Below, one piece after another: positions 1 to 11,600 of a DNA stretch of 64,000 nt; positions within the stretch are counted from its first letter, which is position 1; each line of letters starts with the position of its first letter. The stretch spans positions 1-64,000 of the forward strand of contig CAJNOL010001135.1 in NCBI GenBank assembly GCA_905250125.1. Reading direction: 5' to 3'. Origin of the DNA: Rotaria sordida (Eukaryota > Rotifera > Eurotatoria > Philodinida > Philodinidae). The position numbers and the translations under genes are program-made. A model generated the notes under the pieces. The model made no database searches and was not told where the DNA came from. It saw only the letters and a program-made list of their open reading frames with translations.

Positions 1-120
1 AACATTTTCGACATCGTCTCTACCATTACTCCATGAATTTCCAACTATTTGACTACTAGGTCTATAAAAACCATATGAAATACCAATAAGAAGAAATATA
101 ATGAAAAGTGTATATTGCAT
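1..120 (-). CDS. N-terminal fragment of a secreted or membrane protein (cut by window edge)
   Basis: Reading the minus strand from the ATG at 118-120 gives 40 codons with no stop before the window edge. The first residues, MQYTLFIIFLLIGISYGF, form a textbook signal peptide: a short polar start, a hydrophobic core and small residues before a cleavage point near residue 17. The mature part begins with a polar Ser/Asn/Arg-rich stretch with no recognisable domain. The rest of the gene lies beyond position 1, so its function cannot be assigned. It could also be a type II signal anchor. The upstream 2.3 kb shows no other exon, consistent with this being the 5' end of the gene. Confidence 0.5.
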   Translation of the reverse strand, partial: MQYTLFIIFLLIGISYGFYRPSSQIVGNSWSNGRDDVENV

Positions 121-2423
121 TTTTAAAATGAAATTCAAATGATTGTCGATAAAAAAATATTTACATATATAGAGAGAGAGAGAAAATGGAATGATTAACT
201 TTTGATCCTTCTCTTTTTCGATTAATTTTCTCGTCGAAGAAATCGAATATTCCATTTGCGATATAGGCTTTGAAATATATATATATATATATACTAATTT
301 AAGACTAAATATAAAAGATTATTCAGTACGAACTATTTTATCATTTCAATATAATGTGCAGCTCATCAAGAACGGATTGAAACACCAAACATCTGAGTAT
401 AATATAAACCTCGTTTATATATCTATATATAGTATCATTGTTGAAAAATCAAATTTATTTTGTGTCCTTGAAATGAAGGATAAAGAGCATTATGATATCA
501 AAATATCTTATATGACTTTTTACTTATTGTCAGTAAGAGCGCTTTAGAACATATAAGTTATTAAGATTTCATCAAGGAGTGTGAACTATGGTCATCCTAG
601 TGGCGTAACCAAGAGTGGCCTAGGCCGTGTATCGCGCTCTGCCACCAGAAGAAAGAAAAACGTAATAATACCGAGCAACAGCATCTTTTATTTTCTGTTA
701 ATGTTTTTTTTAAATCAGCAGAGAAATGAAAAAAAACACACGTTTAATGTTGATTTTTGTAGCGTAAAGAGTATTCTTTCGGAAGTTAAATGTACTGTTG
801 AATTTTATATAAAAATATAGCTTTTTTCTTAAAAATGACTGAGTCAGTTGATCGTTCTTATTATCTGGCCGTTTTACAATGGTAAAAAAAATGTTTTTTG
901 AATTATTTCCTCTGTTAAATTTCTATGACCTGAAATATTCCAAATAAATAACACAAAAAGAATTCAGTCCATGCGCGATTTCTGGAGATGATGACTAATG
1001 TTTTTTCAAACTTTCTTAATTAAGAAAAATCAGAGAAAGATCTAACAAATTTTGTGAAAGCTGATATTAATAGACTTTTTGATATATTTTTGTTCCAATT
1101 TGATTCATTCATGTAGCTCAAAATAATTCATGAATACCGATTTTTCAAGTTGAAAAAAAAATTGCGAGAATGTTTTTTAGAAGTGTTTGATTTTAGGTTT
1201 TTCCTCTTCGTGAGGTTCGTTCTGGAAAAATATGTCTGGTACAAAACTCGTGGTTCAGACATTGCCCTTTTGCAAAGACTTTTACATCGCATTAATTGAT
1301 GTTTTTTGACTCGAACTTCATCTTAATAGTAGAGAATAATTCTATTTTTTTTATAATTTTTCTTAGAACTTTAATAAAACTAATTATACAAATTCTAGCT
1401 GCATTGGTCGGTGCACCGACAAATGAGCTTCCAACACTCGAGCTCCTGACAAACGGGACAAAATGGAAGAAAATAATTTTATTTGAATAAGTTCACATTC
1501 ACATCAAAAATTGAGCAGAGCTCTTGCACATTTATAGTACAAGTCTCTTGTTATCAAATAAAAGTTCGAAATTAGCTATTGTAATTTTTCATCAAGAAGT
1601 TCATATTTAACACGTTTTTTTTAGTTTTACAAGTTAGACTTGTAATTGTTCAGCCATTATAAAATTCATTCATATTCTAAATATATTCTATATTCTATAA
1701 TATTCCCAAAAATCATTCATATTCTATGGAAGATGCTAGAATTTCTTATTTCTTTGGACTTTAGTGTTTCCGAAAGGAAATATTCGTTTGAGCTGAATTT
1801 TTTAGGGCGTTCTACTAAAAAATAGACCTCTCTGTGGAAAAAATATCACATCGAAATACCATCGTTCGATTTACTGGTATATACTAAGCCAGAGGCTAAA
1901 ATTCTAGTAAAATGCCTATAACTCTCGATAGAAGGCCTGAGGAAATTTATCCTTTGGAAGTTTTTCATATCTCACTGGCGTCTACCTTATGCATCTGGTC
2001 CGAATTCAAAAGCGATTGGTCATTTGAAAATGTTTCCTTGTTTGTTCGACATTTCGATAGACAGACAAATACCATTATATAAATAATCAGTCATATATCC
2101 AATTATAGATTATTAAAAATCTTTTGAATTTGTATATGATAATCAAACGATTTTAGATTTTATGATATTACTAATGATCATATTCAATACACTAATATGT
2201 CAGTTAGATGAATGGTCACATTTATTTCTAAATCTAGACATGTTATTTGAAAAATTAATACTCGATCGTCAATGAAACATTATAAACATTGAATAAAAAA
2301 AGAAATTCATGTTTTGCTTTTGTTTTGTGTAGTCTATGGCATTGATTAATCCCATCTAGTTTTGTTTTTTTTTGCTCTATATTCTCTTTCGTTTTCTTTT
2401 TTTTTAAACGTTCATTTTACAGT
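121..2423. other. Intergenic region with repeat fragments
   Basis: No exon with coherent codon use was found. A GA run lies near 171-182 and a TA run near 279-292. A locally GC-richer patch at about 588-650 and a 14-bp perfect palindrome at 1407-1420 (GTCGGTGCACCGAC) look like relics of mobile DNA. About 1810-1900 resembles the dispersed repeat family A seen again near 4.7, 26.4, 40.5 and 62 kb. Confidence 0.5.
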
Positions 2424-2760
2424 ATGGATCGAAAAGAAGTATATAACTATAAACCAAGCCTACAAGAAATTGTACCATCAACACGTTTTGGACAAGGTTT
2501 GTTTGGTTTAAAAAAATAAAATAAAATAAAACCTATTCTTCTTTTTTTTTTGTTAAGCATTAGCAACACTTTTTTATTTAAAACGACACAAAAAACAAGA
2601 TGATTATGGTCGTGCACCTGTTGTATCACGTCTTCGAGCACAATCAACATTACAAATAGCAGCATCACCTAGTGGTAATACAATGCGATTTGAAGTTTTA
2701 ACACCTATAAAAACATCAACAAAAACACCATCACCTATTCCTGTATCTTCGTTAAAATGA
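2424..2760 (+). CDS. Small two-exon gene, 91-aa basic protein, unrecognised
   Basis: Exons are 2424-2496 and 2558-2760, separated by a 61-bp GT-AG intron with a T-rich 3' end. Together they give 276 nt, or 91 codons plus TGA. The protein starts MDRKEVYNYKPSL, has a central segment FGQALATLFYLKRHKK that could form an amphipathic helix, and ends in a Thr/Pro/Lys-rich, probably disordered tail. No signal peptide or membrane segment is evident. I do not recognise the family. Coding is supported by phase-consistent splicing, codon preference like the neighbouring genes, and an uninterrupted second exon. Its stop is only 13 bp from the stop of the convergent JmjC gene, so the two 3' untranslated regions probably overlap. 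Confidence 0.6.
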
Positions 2761-2773
2761 AAAATAAAGCAAA

Positions 2774-4054
2774 TTAAAGTTCAAATTTATCATATTCATG
2801 AATTCGAGCACTTTTTTGAAGAATATCAGCTAATAATTGTAAAATATTTGATGGTATACTTTTTAATCGGCTTCTAGTTATATATTCTTCATTATTTTCA
2901 TCATTATTTAATTGTTTCCATAGATCATTTGCTGTTGGTAATGTTAAATCTTGTTTTGCTAATTCATATGTTGCTTGATGAAAAAATTCACGAAATATAT
3001 CTTTATATAATTGATCATTTCTACCAAGTAAAAGAAGTAGATAAGCACGTGCATCTTCAATAGTAATTGTTCGTTTAGATAAATGACGAGTACCATGTTC
3101 ATATCTCCATTGAAATTGTCCTTTATTTAATGAAACATAAATAGGTGGATTTTTTTCACAATCATTGCCAATAAAATCATCACGAGTATCTGGTGGTGCC
3201 ATATCAATAGATAAAGCAATTGTTCGACCATGTGCTCGTACTTGATGAAATATATATGCTGGAATAAATAAACAATCACCTTCACGTAATGTAGCCCAAT
3301 ACCATGGTATATTATGTAAACATTTATATTTATATGCATTAACTAAATCCACATCAATACGAGAATAAAGATCACCATTTGTTTGTCGTATAAGATCAAA
3401 ATCACGTGGAGATTGATTTGAAAAATCATAAATAATAAAATCTTTTCTACCATCTAATACACAATGTAATGTATTTTGTGAATGTGCTAGTAAAAGTGAT
3501 GCTGTATCACCAGCACTTATCCATAGAACAGGTTCTAATAAACGATCACGAAATGTTCCACAATTAATAAGTGATGGTAATGGTGTTTCATGTTTCATTT
3601 CATCAGGTATAATTGTATTCATATATAAATCATCATGTCGATATTGTTCAAGAAATATTTCTAATGACATCATTATTAATGTATCAACAAGACGTTGTTT
3701 TCGTGTAGCAACAGTTACATTTAAATGTCCATAAGTTTTTGATAAATAACTATCTGTCCATAAAACATCTAATGATGGAACCATACCACGTATAACTACT
3801 GATCGATTACCTTGAACATATAAATGATAAAAACGAGCTGGTTCCATATTAAGTGAATCTTCTAGTATAGGTGATTCAGCTCGCCGTTGCCAACCTAATG
3901 GACGTAGATGGCCAAGAGGAATTGATTCACGACGTTCAAGAATAGGTGGAAATGTAACATATAAATTCATATCCTTTGGAAAATTACTACCATCATTGGC
4001 AGTAAAAATCCATATTATTTTCAATTGTATAAGAAGAAATGTTAATAATAACAT
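2774..4054 (-). CDS. Secretory-pathway JmjC/cupin-like protein with degenerate metal site
   Basis: Single-exon gene of 426 aa. Residues 1-20 form a hydrophobic signal peptide (MLLLTFLLIQLKIIWIFTAN), which points to the ER or secretion. Residues 165-285 form a JmjC-type double-stranded beta-helix: the segment LHCVLDGRKDFIIYD matches the family strand followed by GRK, and REGDCLFIPAYIFHQV carries the distal metal His (H270). In active Fe(II)/2-oxoglutarate oxygenases of this fold the first strand carries His-x-Asp/Glu; here the position reads H191-S-Q193, so the acidic ligand is missing. The C-terminal 70 residues are helical and charged and may be EF-hand-like. JMJD8, an ER-lumenal JmjC protein, is the nearest family by location but is much shorter. 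It could be a pseudo-enzyme or a binding protein. The lack of introns contrasts with most neighbours. Confidence 0.8.
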   Translation of the reverse strand: MLLLTFLLIQLKIIWIFTANDGSNFPKDMNLYVTFPPILERRESIPLGHLRPLGWQRRAESPILEDSLNMEPARFYHLYVQGNRSVVIRGMVPSLDVLWTDSYLSKTYGHLNVTVATRKQRLVDTLIMMSLEIFLEQYRHDDLYMNTIIPDEMKHETPLPSLINCGTFRDRLLEPVLWISAGDTASLLLAHSQNTLHCVLDGRKDFIIYDFSNQSPRDFDLIRQTNGDLYSRIDVDLVNAYKYKCLHNIPWYWATLREGDCLFIPAYIFHQVRAHGRTIALSIDMAPPDTRDDFIGNDCEKNPPIYVSLNKGQFQWRYEHGTRHLSKRTITIEDARAYLLLLLGRNDQLYKDIFREFFHQATYELAKQDLTLPTANDLWKQLNNDENNEEYITRSRLKSIPSNILQLLADILQKSARIHEYDKFEL

Positions 4055-5346
4055 GATATTGTTAAAAAAAGAAAAAGAAAGATTGGTATCTACTTAATTT
4101 CTTTTATAAGTAGTGTTGCCACCAGCTGGCTATTCTATGCATATAATTATTTTTATTTATTTATGAAAAATTCAGAGCAAAGAAAAAATAAATCTATATA
4201 ATGACGTGGCAACATTTTAGTGAAACACTCGATTATTTATTCAGATTAAATTTCGTATTGAATAGTTCCTAAGAAAATTGAATAATATAAATTTCGGGTT
4301 TATATTAATAAGAGCAGTGAAAAAGAGAGAGTATTATGAAAATTTGAAAATCTAATAGATGAAAGTATGCTCGACAATTATGCGTTTGAAAATTGCATAA
4401 AGCTATTTATGTTATTTCATGCATTTGATAATATCTGAAATTTTCTCTTTTTCAATTAAGCTTAAGAACTATCCGAATTAATATCCATCGTTTAAGTTCA
4501 TAGTGGGCTTACAAGGATGTCTTGGTGAGACTAGCAAAACTCTAAGCTCTTTCTTGTTGAGACATCGAATTTCCAAAATAAAAGAACACCCGTTTGCCAC
4601 AGACGTGTTACAAAAACAGGATTTACCTAAAAATTCAATATCTCGACGAAAGAACATTCTTTCCGGTTGAAATTTTCAAGATATTCTACGAATCACTAGA
4701 TCTATCTATGAAAAAAATTTGACGTCGAAATACTATTTTTTGATTTTTCTATTCCTGAAACGTCCTTGAGGGTCTAATATAAGCTTAAATAGCGGGTAGA
4801 GTCCGTCAAGCATGGTTCAGGTCTGACATTTTTCTGTTAACTGGGGTTCTGATCTACAAGTTTTCCATTAACAGGGTCCATGTCCGAAAACTTTGGACCC
4901 GATGAGCTCTAACGGCGGGTATCAATTAGAGTAGTTCCCTTGGTAGTGACATTAAATTGAAAGATCATTCATCTTGGAAACAAAAATTTTGCAGCGTTAT
5001 TCACATTGAGTAAATGACTGGTATGTGTATTTAATTAACTACTTTTTACGTAGATCGATGTTTAAATTTTTTTTTATAATGAAAATGGTAGATCCTAGAT
5101 TAAAGTTTATTCAATGAATTTCTTATGTAATTATTTTCTAGTTACATAACACTTCATACCTTTCTTTTACAATAAATTGGAGTTTGCAATAAAAAAACAA
5201 CAGATATCGTAATATATTGAAAAGAATTATCTGCTCTTTCGAAATATTATTTTTGATAATCATATCCTATTTTCTATACATTTTTTTGTTAAATGAATAT
5301 TTTCTTTTATTTTTTATTTGTTTATGTTTAATACAAAACAACAAGA
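4055..5346. other. Intergenic region with a dispersed repeat copy
   Basis: No gene is visible. About 4610-4780 is a copy of dispersed repeat family A. A patch at 4840-4925 with a TCCGAAAACTTTGGACCC-type motif recalls similar patches near 8740 and 15070, suggesting another old repeat. Confidence 0.5.
4610..4780. repeat. Dispersed repeat family A copy
   Basis: Shares, in order, AATATCTCGACGAAAGAACA, TTGAAATTTTCAAGATATTCTA, CACTAGATCTATCTATGAA and TCGAAATA blocks with copies near 26.4 kb (same orientation), 62.4 kb (same) and 40.5 and 62.0 kb (opposite). Confidence 0.55.
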
Positions 5347-5610
5347 TTAATTAGGTTTAACAATAGTTAATGATTTTCCTTCATTTGCTTTAACTTTACT
5401 AGCACATTGTTGTTCAATATTTTTTGCAATTTCTGTTGTTAAACGTTGTTGTACAGCTTCAAGACCTGTTTTACCAGTATTCATAGTAGTTTTCTTTTTT
5501 TTATTCATTTTTGTTTTTGATATTTTACCATGATCATTTTTTTTTGTTGCTGATTTTTTTTTAATATTTGATGGTAATTGTACTTTGGTTTTTAATTTAC
5601 CTTGTGGCAT
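5347..5610 (-). CDS. UPF0390 (DUF2462) family small basic protein
   Basis: Single exon, 87 aa. The N-terminus MPQGKLKTKVQLP matches the family start (M-A/P-Q-G-K-x-K-x-K), followed by a Lys-rich stretch. The C-terminal half, with TEIAKNIEQQCASKVKANEGK, corresponds to the family's helix ending in alternating Lys/Ala residues. The human member is C19orf53 (Leydig cell tumour 10 kDa protein homologue), a small, very basic, probably nucleolar protein of unclear role. The start codon lies 89 bp downstream of the SMG8 stop on the same strand. In between are several T-rich stretches ending in AG (for example around 5620-5665), which would suit a trans-splice acceptor. Confidence 0.8.
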   Translation of the reverse strand: MPQGKLKTKVQLPSNIKKKSATKKNDHGKISKTKMNKKKKTTMNTGKTGLEAVQQRLTTEIAKNIEQQCASKVKANEGKSLTIVKPN

Positions 5611-5699
5611 TATTTTTGTTTTTTTTTCTAATAATCTAAAATAATGAAAACTAAAAAAATTAGACTATATTTTCTGTTTTTTTGCTACAGATTTATATA

Positions 5700-8600
5700 T
5701 TAGGATTTATTTGTCCATGAAAAAAGATCACGTAAAACAAGACATTGAGCTAAATCGTCTTCATTTTGTGGTCGATATAAAGGTTTTTCTCCATCATGAT
5801 AAATAAATCTAAAATCAAAAAACAAACAAAAAAATATTTCAATTTTACTTTTTAAGAATATTACATACGGAAAACGTAAAACCCATATAGAATCTTCAGT
5901 AAGATGAATTGGTTGAGTATAACTTGGAAAAAATGTTGGACTATTTGGACCAGCTGGTACAACTTGTGGATGAAGTACACATTGAATTGGTGTCGATGAC
6001 GATGGTGTTACAACAAATGCACGCATTAATTGTGCCCATACACGTGCACCAGTAGATAATATTCGACAAGAACATGGAGTATATAATGGCATATCAGATC
6101 GAACTAATTTAGCACCATCATCCTAATATGACAATAAAAAACAAACATTATATAATAGAAAAAAAAACAAACGAACTTTGACAATTCCATTTGGACCAAC
6201 ACGAATTACATGATTAGGTGATGAACACATAAATCTATGACCACGAGGACATTCATATTCACATCCAATATAAACACGAATAGTAACATCCCAAATTGAT
6301 GAGCTAGCTGCACCTGAAAATTTATTACATTAAACCAAAAAAATCAATGCAAAAGCAGACGAAATTTTTTGAATGAACTTTAAATTTGAGACATTGTTCT
6401 TCAAAGATTTTATAAAAAGAAACTGAATCCATTGGAATAAAAAGACCACAAGTAGAGCTATATTCCAATATCTATAGCTCTTTGGTCTCAAATTCAAATT
6501 TACAGGGCCCTGCACCAGTATTTTGTCTAGACTTTCTCTTCCAGAAGGACGAACACATCGTACATAGCACAAGAACCACAAATCCTCGGGTGGCCGTGGC
6601 CAGTTTAACGATGACTCAACATTCAGAGTTGAAATTTTCTATGGATAGAGTATACACATTCTGACTGTATTTTTGATACAAACCATCCTTCAAAAGACAA
6701 TTTCGTGACGAAAGTTATACTTAAAATAAGATTACCCATTGTTATATTAATGAATGAGATTTTTTTATAATAATAAAAACTAACCTCGTCGATTATTTTT
6801 ATAACTACGTGTAGCTGTTGTACGTTGTTGATGATATTGTGCAGCACCACCACCAGCAGCATTCGTTGTTGACGTTTGATTATTATGTGGATTTATATCC
6901 CATGGTATGAGATGATTTAAATTAGTCAAAAAACCAGGTTGTTGAAGACCTAATAAGAATTTTTTCTTTTCAAATATACAACGATTAAATATTGGTCATT
7001 TAACTACCAACGTAACCAGTAGAGACCAAAAACGAACCGAACGCAATAAAACTTGGTTCGATTCGTTTTTCTGATAACTAACATAAACATTAGCTAAACG
7101 AAATTCTAAACCATTCATACAATAAACTCGAAAATGAATCATACAAATCTTCAAAACAATATCTTAACTTTTACTTTTATTATCTCAAAAAAAACGCATT
7201 CTTATGCTTAACTGTATACTTCCATATAAAATCTGCATTGTAAATTAAACTTAATTTTAAATTACCTTTTGCTGGTATATAATCTGATGCTCGACCAATA
7301 CAACATAAACTCCATGAACTATATCGAGGTAATAATCCAGGTGGACTATCGGAATGTGTCATGCCATCAAGATATTCAGTTGTACTCGGGATAGGTTGTT
7401 CATCATTAGCACATGTAACTGAGTTGTGTCTATCTAATTTGTCACCAGTTATATTATCTAATGCTTGTTGTTCATCGTCTGGTACAGGTGAATAAAGTGC
7501 AATCGATTTTGATTGACCTGTTTATTTTATTCAATTAGATTATATATATAAGTAGATAATTAAATGAATAGAAAAAAAAAATATTTACTTAGTTCAGATG
7601 CACCACTAAGATCTTCAGATGGTTTAGAAAGTTTTAGCTCATTTTTAGGGTTATTATTAACTAAGAAAAAAACAAATAATCATTATAATAAAAGCAAAAA
7701 CAAAATTGTTTTTCATACAAGCTCGAATTTCTGTAGATGTAATAGTTCCACGAAAGATTGGAAATTCAAAATAAATTGGTTTTACTGATAACATTTTATT
7801 AACATCTTGATAAAAATCATAATTAGCTTCCTAATTGATAAAACAAAAAAAAGCATATGGTTTTTTTAAATATATATATATATATATATATAAATCACTT
7901 TTAAATCAAATGGATCTTCACGTTCTTGTAAAATTTGACCACAATTACTAGCTGCCATTAATTGGATCTTTGAATAAAAAGAAACAAGAATAAAGAAAAA
8001 AAAAAGAAGACATAGTATTCATTTCATACTTTGCTATTATGTGCTCGTACAGGTAAATGTGCAAGATTAATTGAATCACTTGAATCTTCTTCACCAAGTA
8101 CACGATGTAGCTAAATATAAGTAATAACTGTTTTTTTTGTTAAAGATAATCAATCTTCAAACAAAAGTACGGACAAGGAAGATATCGTTACTTTTTCAAA
8201 ATGATAAAAGTAACTGTCTTTCGTATTCTACATGAATACTTCATTCAATCGGAGTTAAATATATCTTGCTGATAGATAATCATAAATTCTCGCTCGATAT
8301 CAATCAACTGAAGAGGGATGCCTTCCAATTGATAAATCATTTTTGAGTTAGGACTATGCGCATCATATAGATCTTAATGAGTTTTGAATACAATGAAAAG
8401 AGTTCGAGTTCGTAGATTATCAATGTGGAGATACTGCTTTTTATAAAGACAAGCCTTAATGAAAGTAGTTTATTGTGAAAGTTACAGACATTTTAATTTG
8501 TTTCTATCTTGAAGTAAGAACATCGAATCTGCCATTATATATGAGCAATGTAAAAGACAGGCTTTTACAATAGCTCTATCTTAAGATAAGATTTGAAAAA

Positions 8601-11600
8601 TTCACAAAAAAACCTATTCTTGTTAAGAACTGTTTCAAGTCGAAATTCGAAAATCAGTTTTTCTTATGGGGAACCATAGTATTCGTTTAAAAATTACCGT
8701 AAAAGTGCAGTATTTTCGCACTAGAGCCCATCGTTTAATCTCGGATCCGAAAATTTTGGATTCCACAGGCTCTACTCCACAGCAATAAGCTAAGGACCTG
8801 AATTCTTTTCAGAGTATTCATAGCTCATTTGATTCAATATAATACACATAGTCTTGACTAAAAAGCGATTTATTAGTTGAGAAACTTCCTTAGTGAGTTA
8901 TGTACAATATATATGCTTAGCGTGATTGTTCATTAATACACAAAATGTTTACATCTAATTAAATACTGTTGTATTTATTTTCGTAATTAATGATAGTTCT
9001 AATTTTCCAAGAATGACAATAGAAAGATCACTTTTTAAACAGCTTTTCTTCTATAATATTGATTAGGATATCGCTCAAGCTTTCTTTTCAAAAAAACTAA
9101 GAAGTAAAGGATGGTTCAACGGTGCAAGCGAAAATTTACAATCTTTGATTGAGCAGCTGTAGTCGTGACATGCGTGGCGTATCTCGTACGTAAAACAGGA
9201 AAATACTGATTACAAAACTTCATAAAAGCATGGCATATTGTTTTTAGCATTAGATTCGGAACAAAACTTATTTTATGTTTCTAATGAAATACAAAAAAAA
9301 AATCTTTTTTTTCGATCACTTCTGATCTTCAAAACAGAATACAATCGATTAGATTAAAATTTTTACCACAAATAGAACACCCAAAAATAAGGAGACAGGA
9401 TTTCAAGGCAAAAAATATACTGACGATTTTCACACGACTCGCATTAAACATTATCCGATTGGGCTGAAAATTTATTTTTTGTTTAGACATTTCATCAAGT
9501 CTTCGGCTTTTAGAGTCCTATAAATCTGGATATTAAGATAAAAAAAAAACGCCAATTCTATCTCTGCTAGAATACTGTCAAGTATCTAGAGGAAAAATTT
9601 CAGCCTGGTCGGTTATACTCGGTACTCGAAAATTATTTTCATTAATAAGAATATTTGTAAATCAATAAAAAATTTTCTTTTTCATACTTCATTTTTACAT
9701 GGATTTCCTGTAAGACTAATTGCTTCACATAATTGTCTACCATCATGCCATAAACGTGTACATTGTTCAATAAGTTGTTGTACATAACGTTTATAACTTG
9801 AGCCACGTGCATATGTTGCAAAAAATTCAATTGTTGCTTGTAACTAAAAAATTTTTGTTGTCTTTTTTTTTCCGAAAAAATAAATTATTTTAAAATCTTT
9901 GATACAAACTCGTTGTTCATGAAAAAGTCGAGTATATCTTGATGGTAAACCATCTTCATAATATTTAATAGCCATAGGTAAATATTTTTTACATCGTGTT
10001 TCATTTAATTTTCCATCAGGATCAATATTAGCACGAAGCATACCAAATGCTTGTCGCATGATTTTATTTGTTGCTGGTATTGTTTCAAATAATTCACGTA
10101 TAGAATTAAATAAATTTATCCATATTGGATATATACATAATTCAAATGATGATGATTCACTACGTGCACCACCTGATATACCATCATTGGACCAACCATC
10201 TGTTAGTGCTTCTTCAATATGACGAAATAAAAAACGTTTAAAAGCATATGCATCATCTTGTTGATGAGTATTTGAACGATTAAAAAGATTTGAATTACTT
10301 GCTAAATTAAATATTGTAGAAAAAAAAACGAGAGAGAATTAGATATTAAAAAAAAATAAAAGTTTAAGATTCTTTTTTTTCTATTTACATGAATCTTTTG
10401 TTTGTTTAACAAAACCTTGTAAAATTCCGAGTAATTTTTGTGTTTGTCCTAATGATGAAGATTCTTTATAACAACGATGAATAAATACAAATGGTTGTTT
10501 ATGTGCAATGGTAAATAAGGCTGAATTACTATAAAGAATAAATAATGTTTAGTTCAGTTTTGTGAAATACAATGTAAAAAGAGTCTTGAAGTAGAAAGGA
10601 CTAGGCCAGGTAAGACGATTTTTCTCTCACCAACCAACTTTTATCATTTGGTAGTAAGACATGATGATGGCTGATGATATTTCACAGGCTGGTTTTTATA
10701 TAGTTAACCAAAAGGTTTTTGAGACCTGTAGTTCTCTACGAGGATTCGTGAGAAACTTTTTATCTGCGAGTCTGTTGAAACACATATTTATGGACAGAGC
10801 CAAGTGCACTGATTGCGAATATCAGTATATCAAATATTCAAAGTCTCTTAATAAACAACAAATGCAATGCTCTCCTAAGCAGGGTGTGGCTTCATATCCA
10901 ATTTTCGTGTATATATCTTCTCCATTGATTATTTTAATATAGTTTACTCGAATATGAACTATAGAAGCTTCTTCGGAGTATGATCGGTTATAAAAAGCTA
11001 TTAGTGCAATTTCTGTGGGATTAAAATGTGAAACACGACTTAACTGTTGTTGCTAATCACAGGGAGATTATTTTATTTTATCTATTCTGCGACACAGTTC
11101 TTCATTGTTCTTTTACTTAATCCTTAAGAAATGCAATAAGGAAGTATCTTGTATATAATAATGAGATGTTATTGATATGCAGTCTCAGATTGCGTATTAC
11201 TAACATCTGTCACAGTCTGTGACGCGGAGACGAAACGTTACTAGGGTGTCAGTCATTTCTGTGATGAGCTATTTCTAATATGTGTCTGTCGATTCTGTAT
11301 GTCATTGCCTGTGAGGAGAGGTGGATGAAAATTTCTACCCTATATTCTTCAACACTCCTTTTGGTTCATGCTTCACAAAATAAAGATTATCAGTCCAAAA
11401 TTTGCTTCTCTCCATTTTCTATGAAAATTGAGAATTTCAAAATCTTCTGATAGACGACTAGAAGCAGTGTGAAATTTGGATAGAATACGTCATTTTCAAT
11501 GCTCTATCGGATGTTGCTTCAAAGTTTTTGAAAGTTCTCTGAAAATTTTTCTAGAATCTTGAGGGTTTCACTGGGAGTTGAGCTCATCATCACGTTCATC

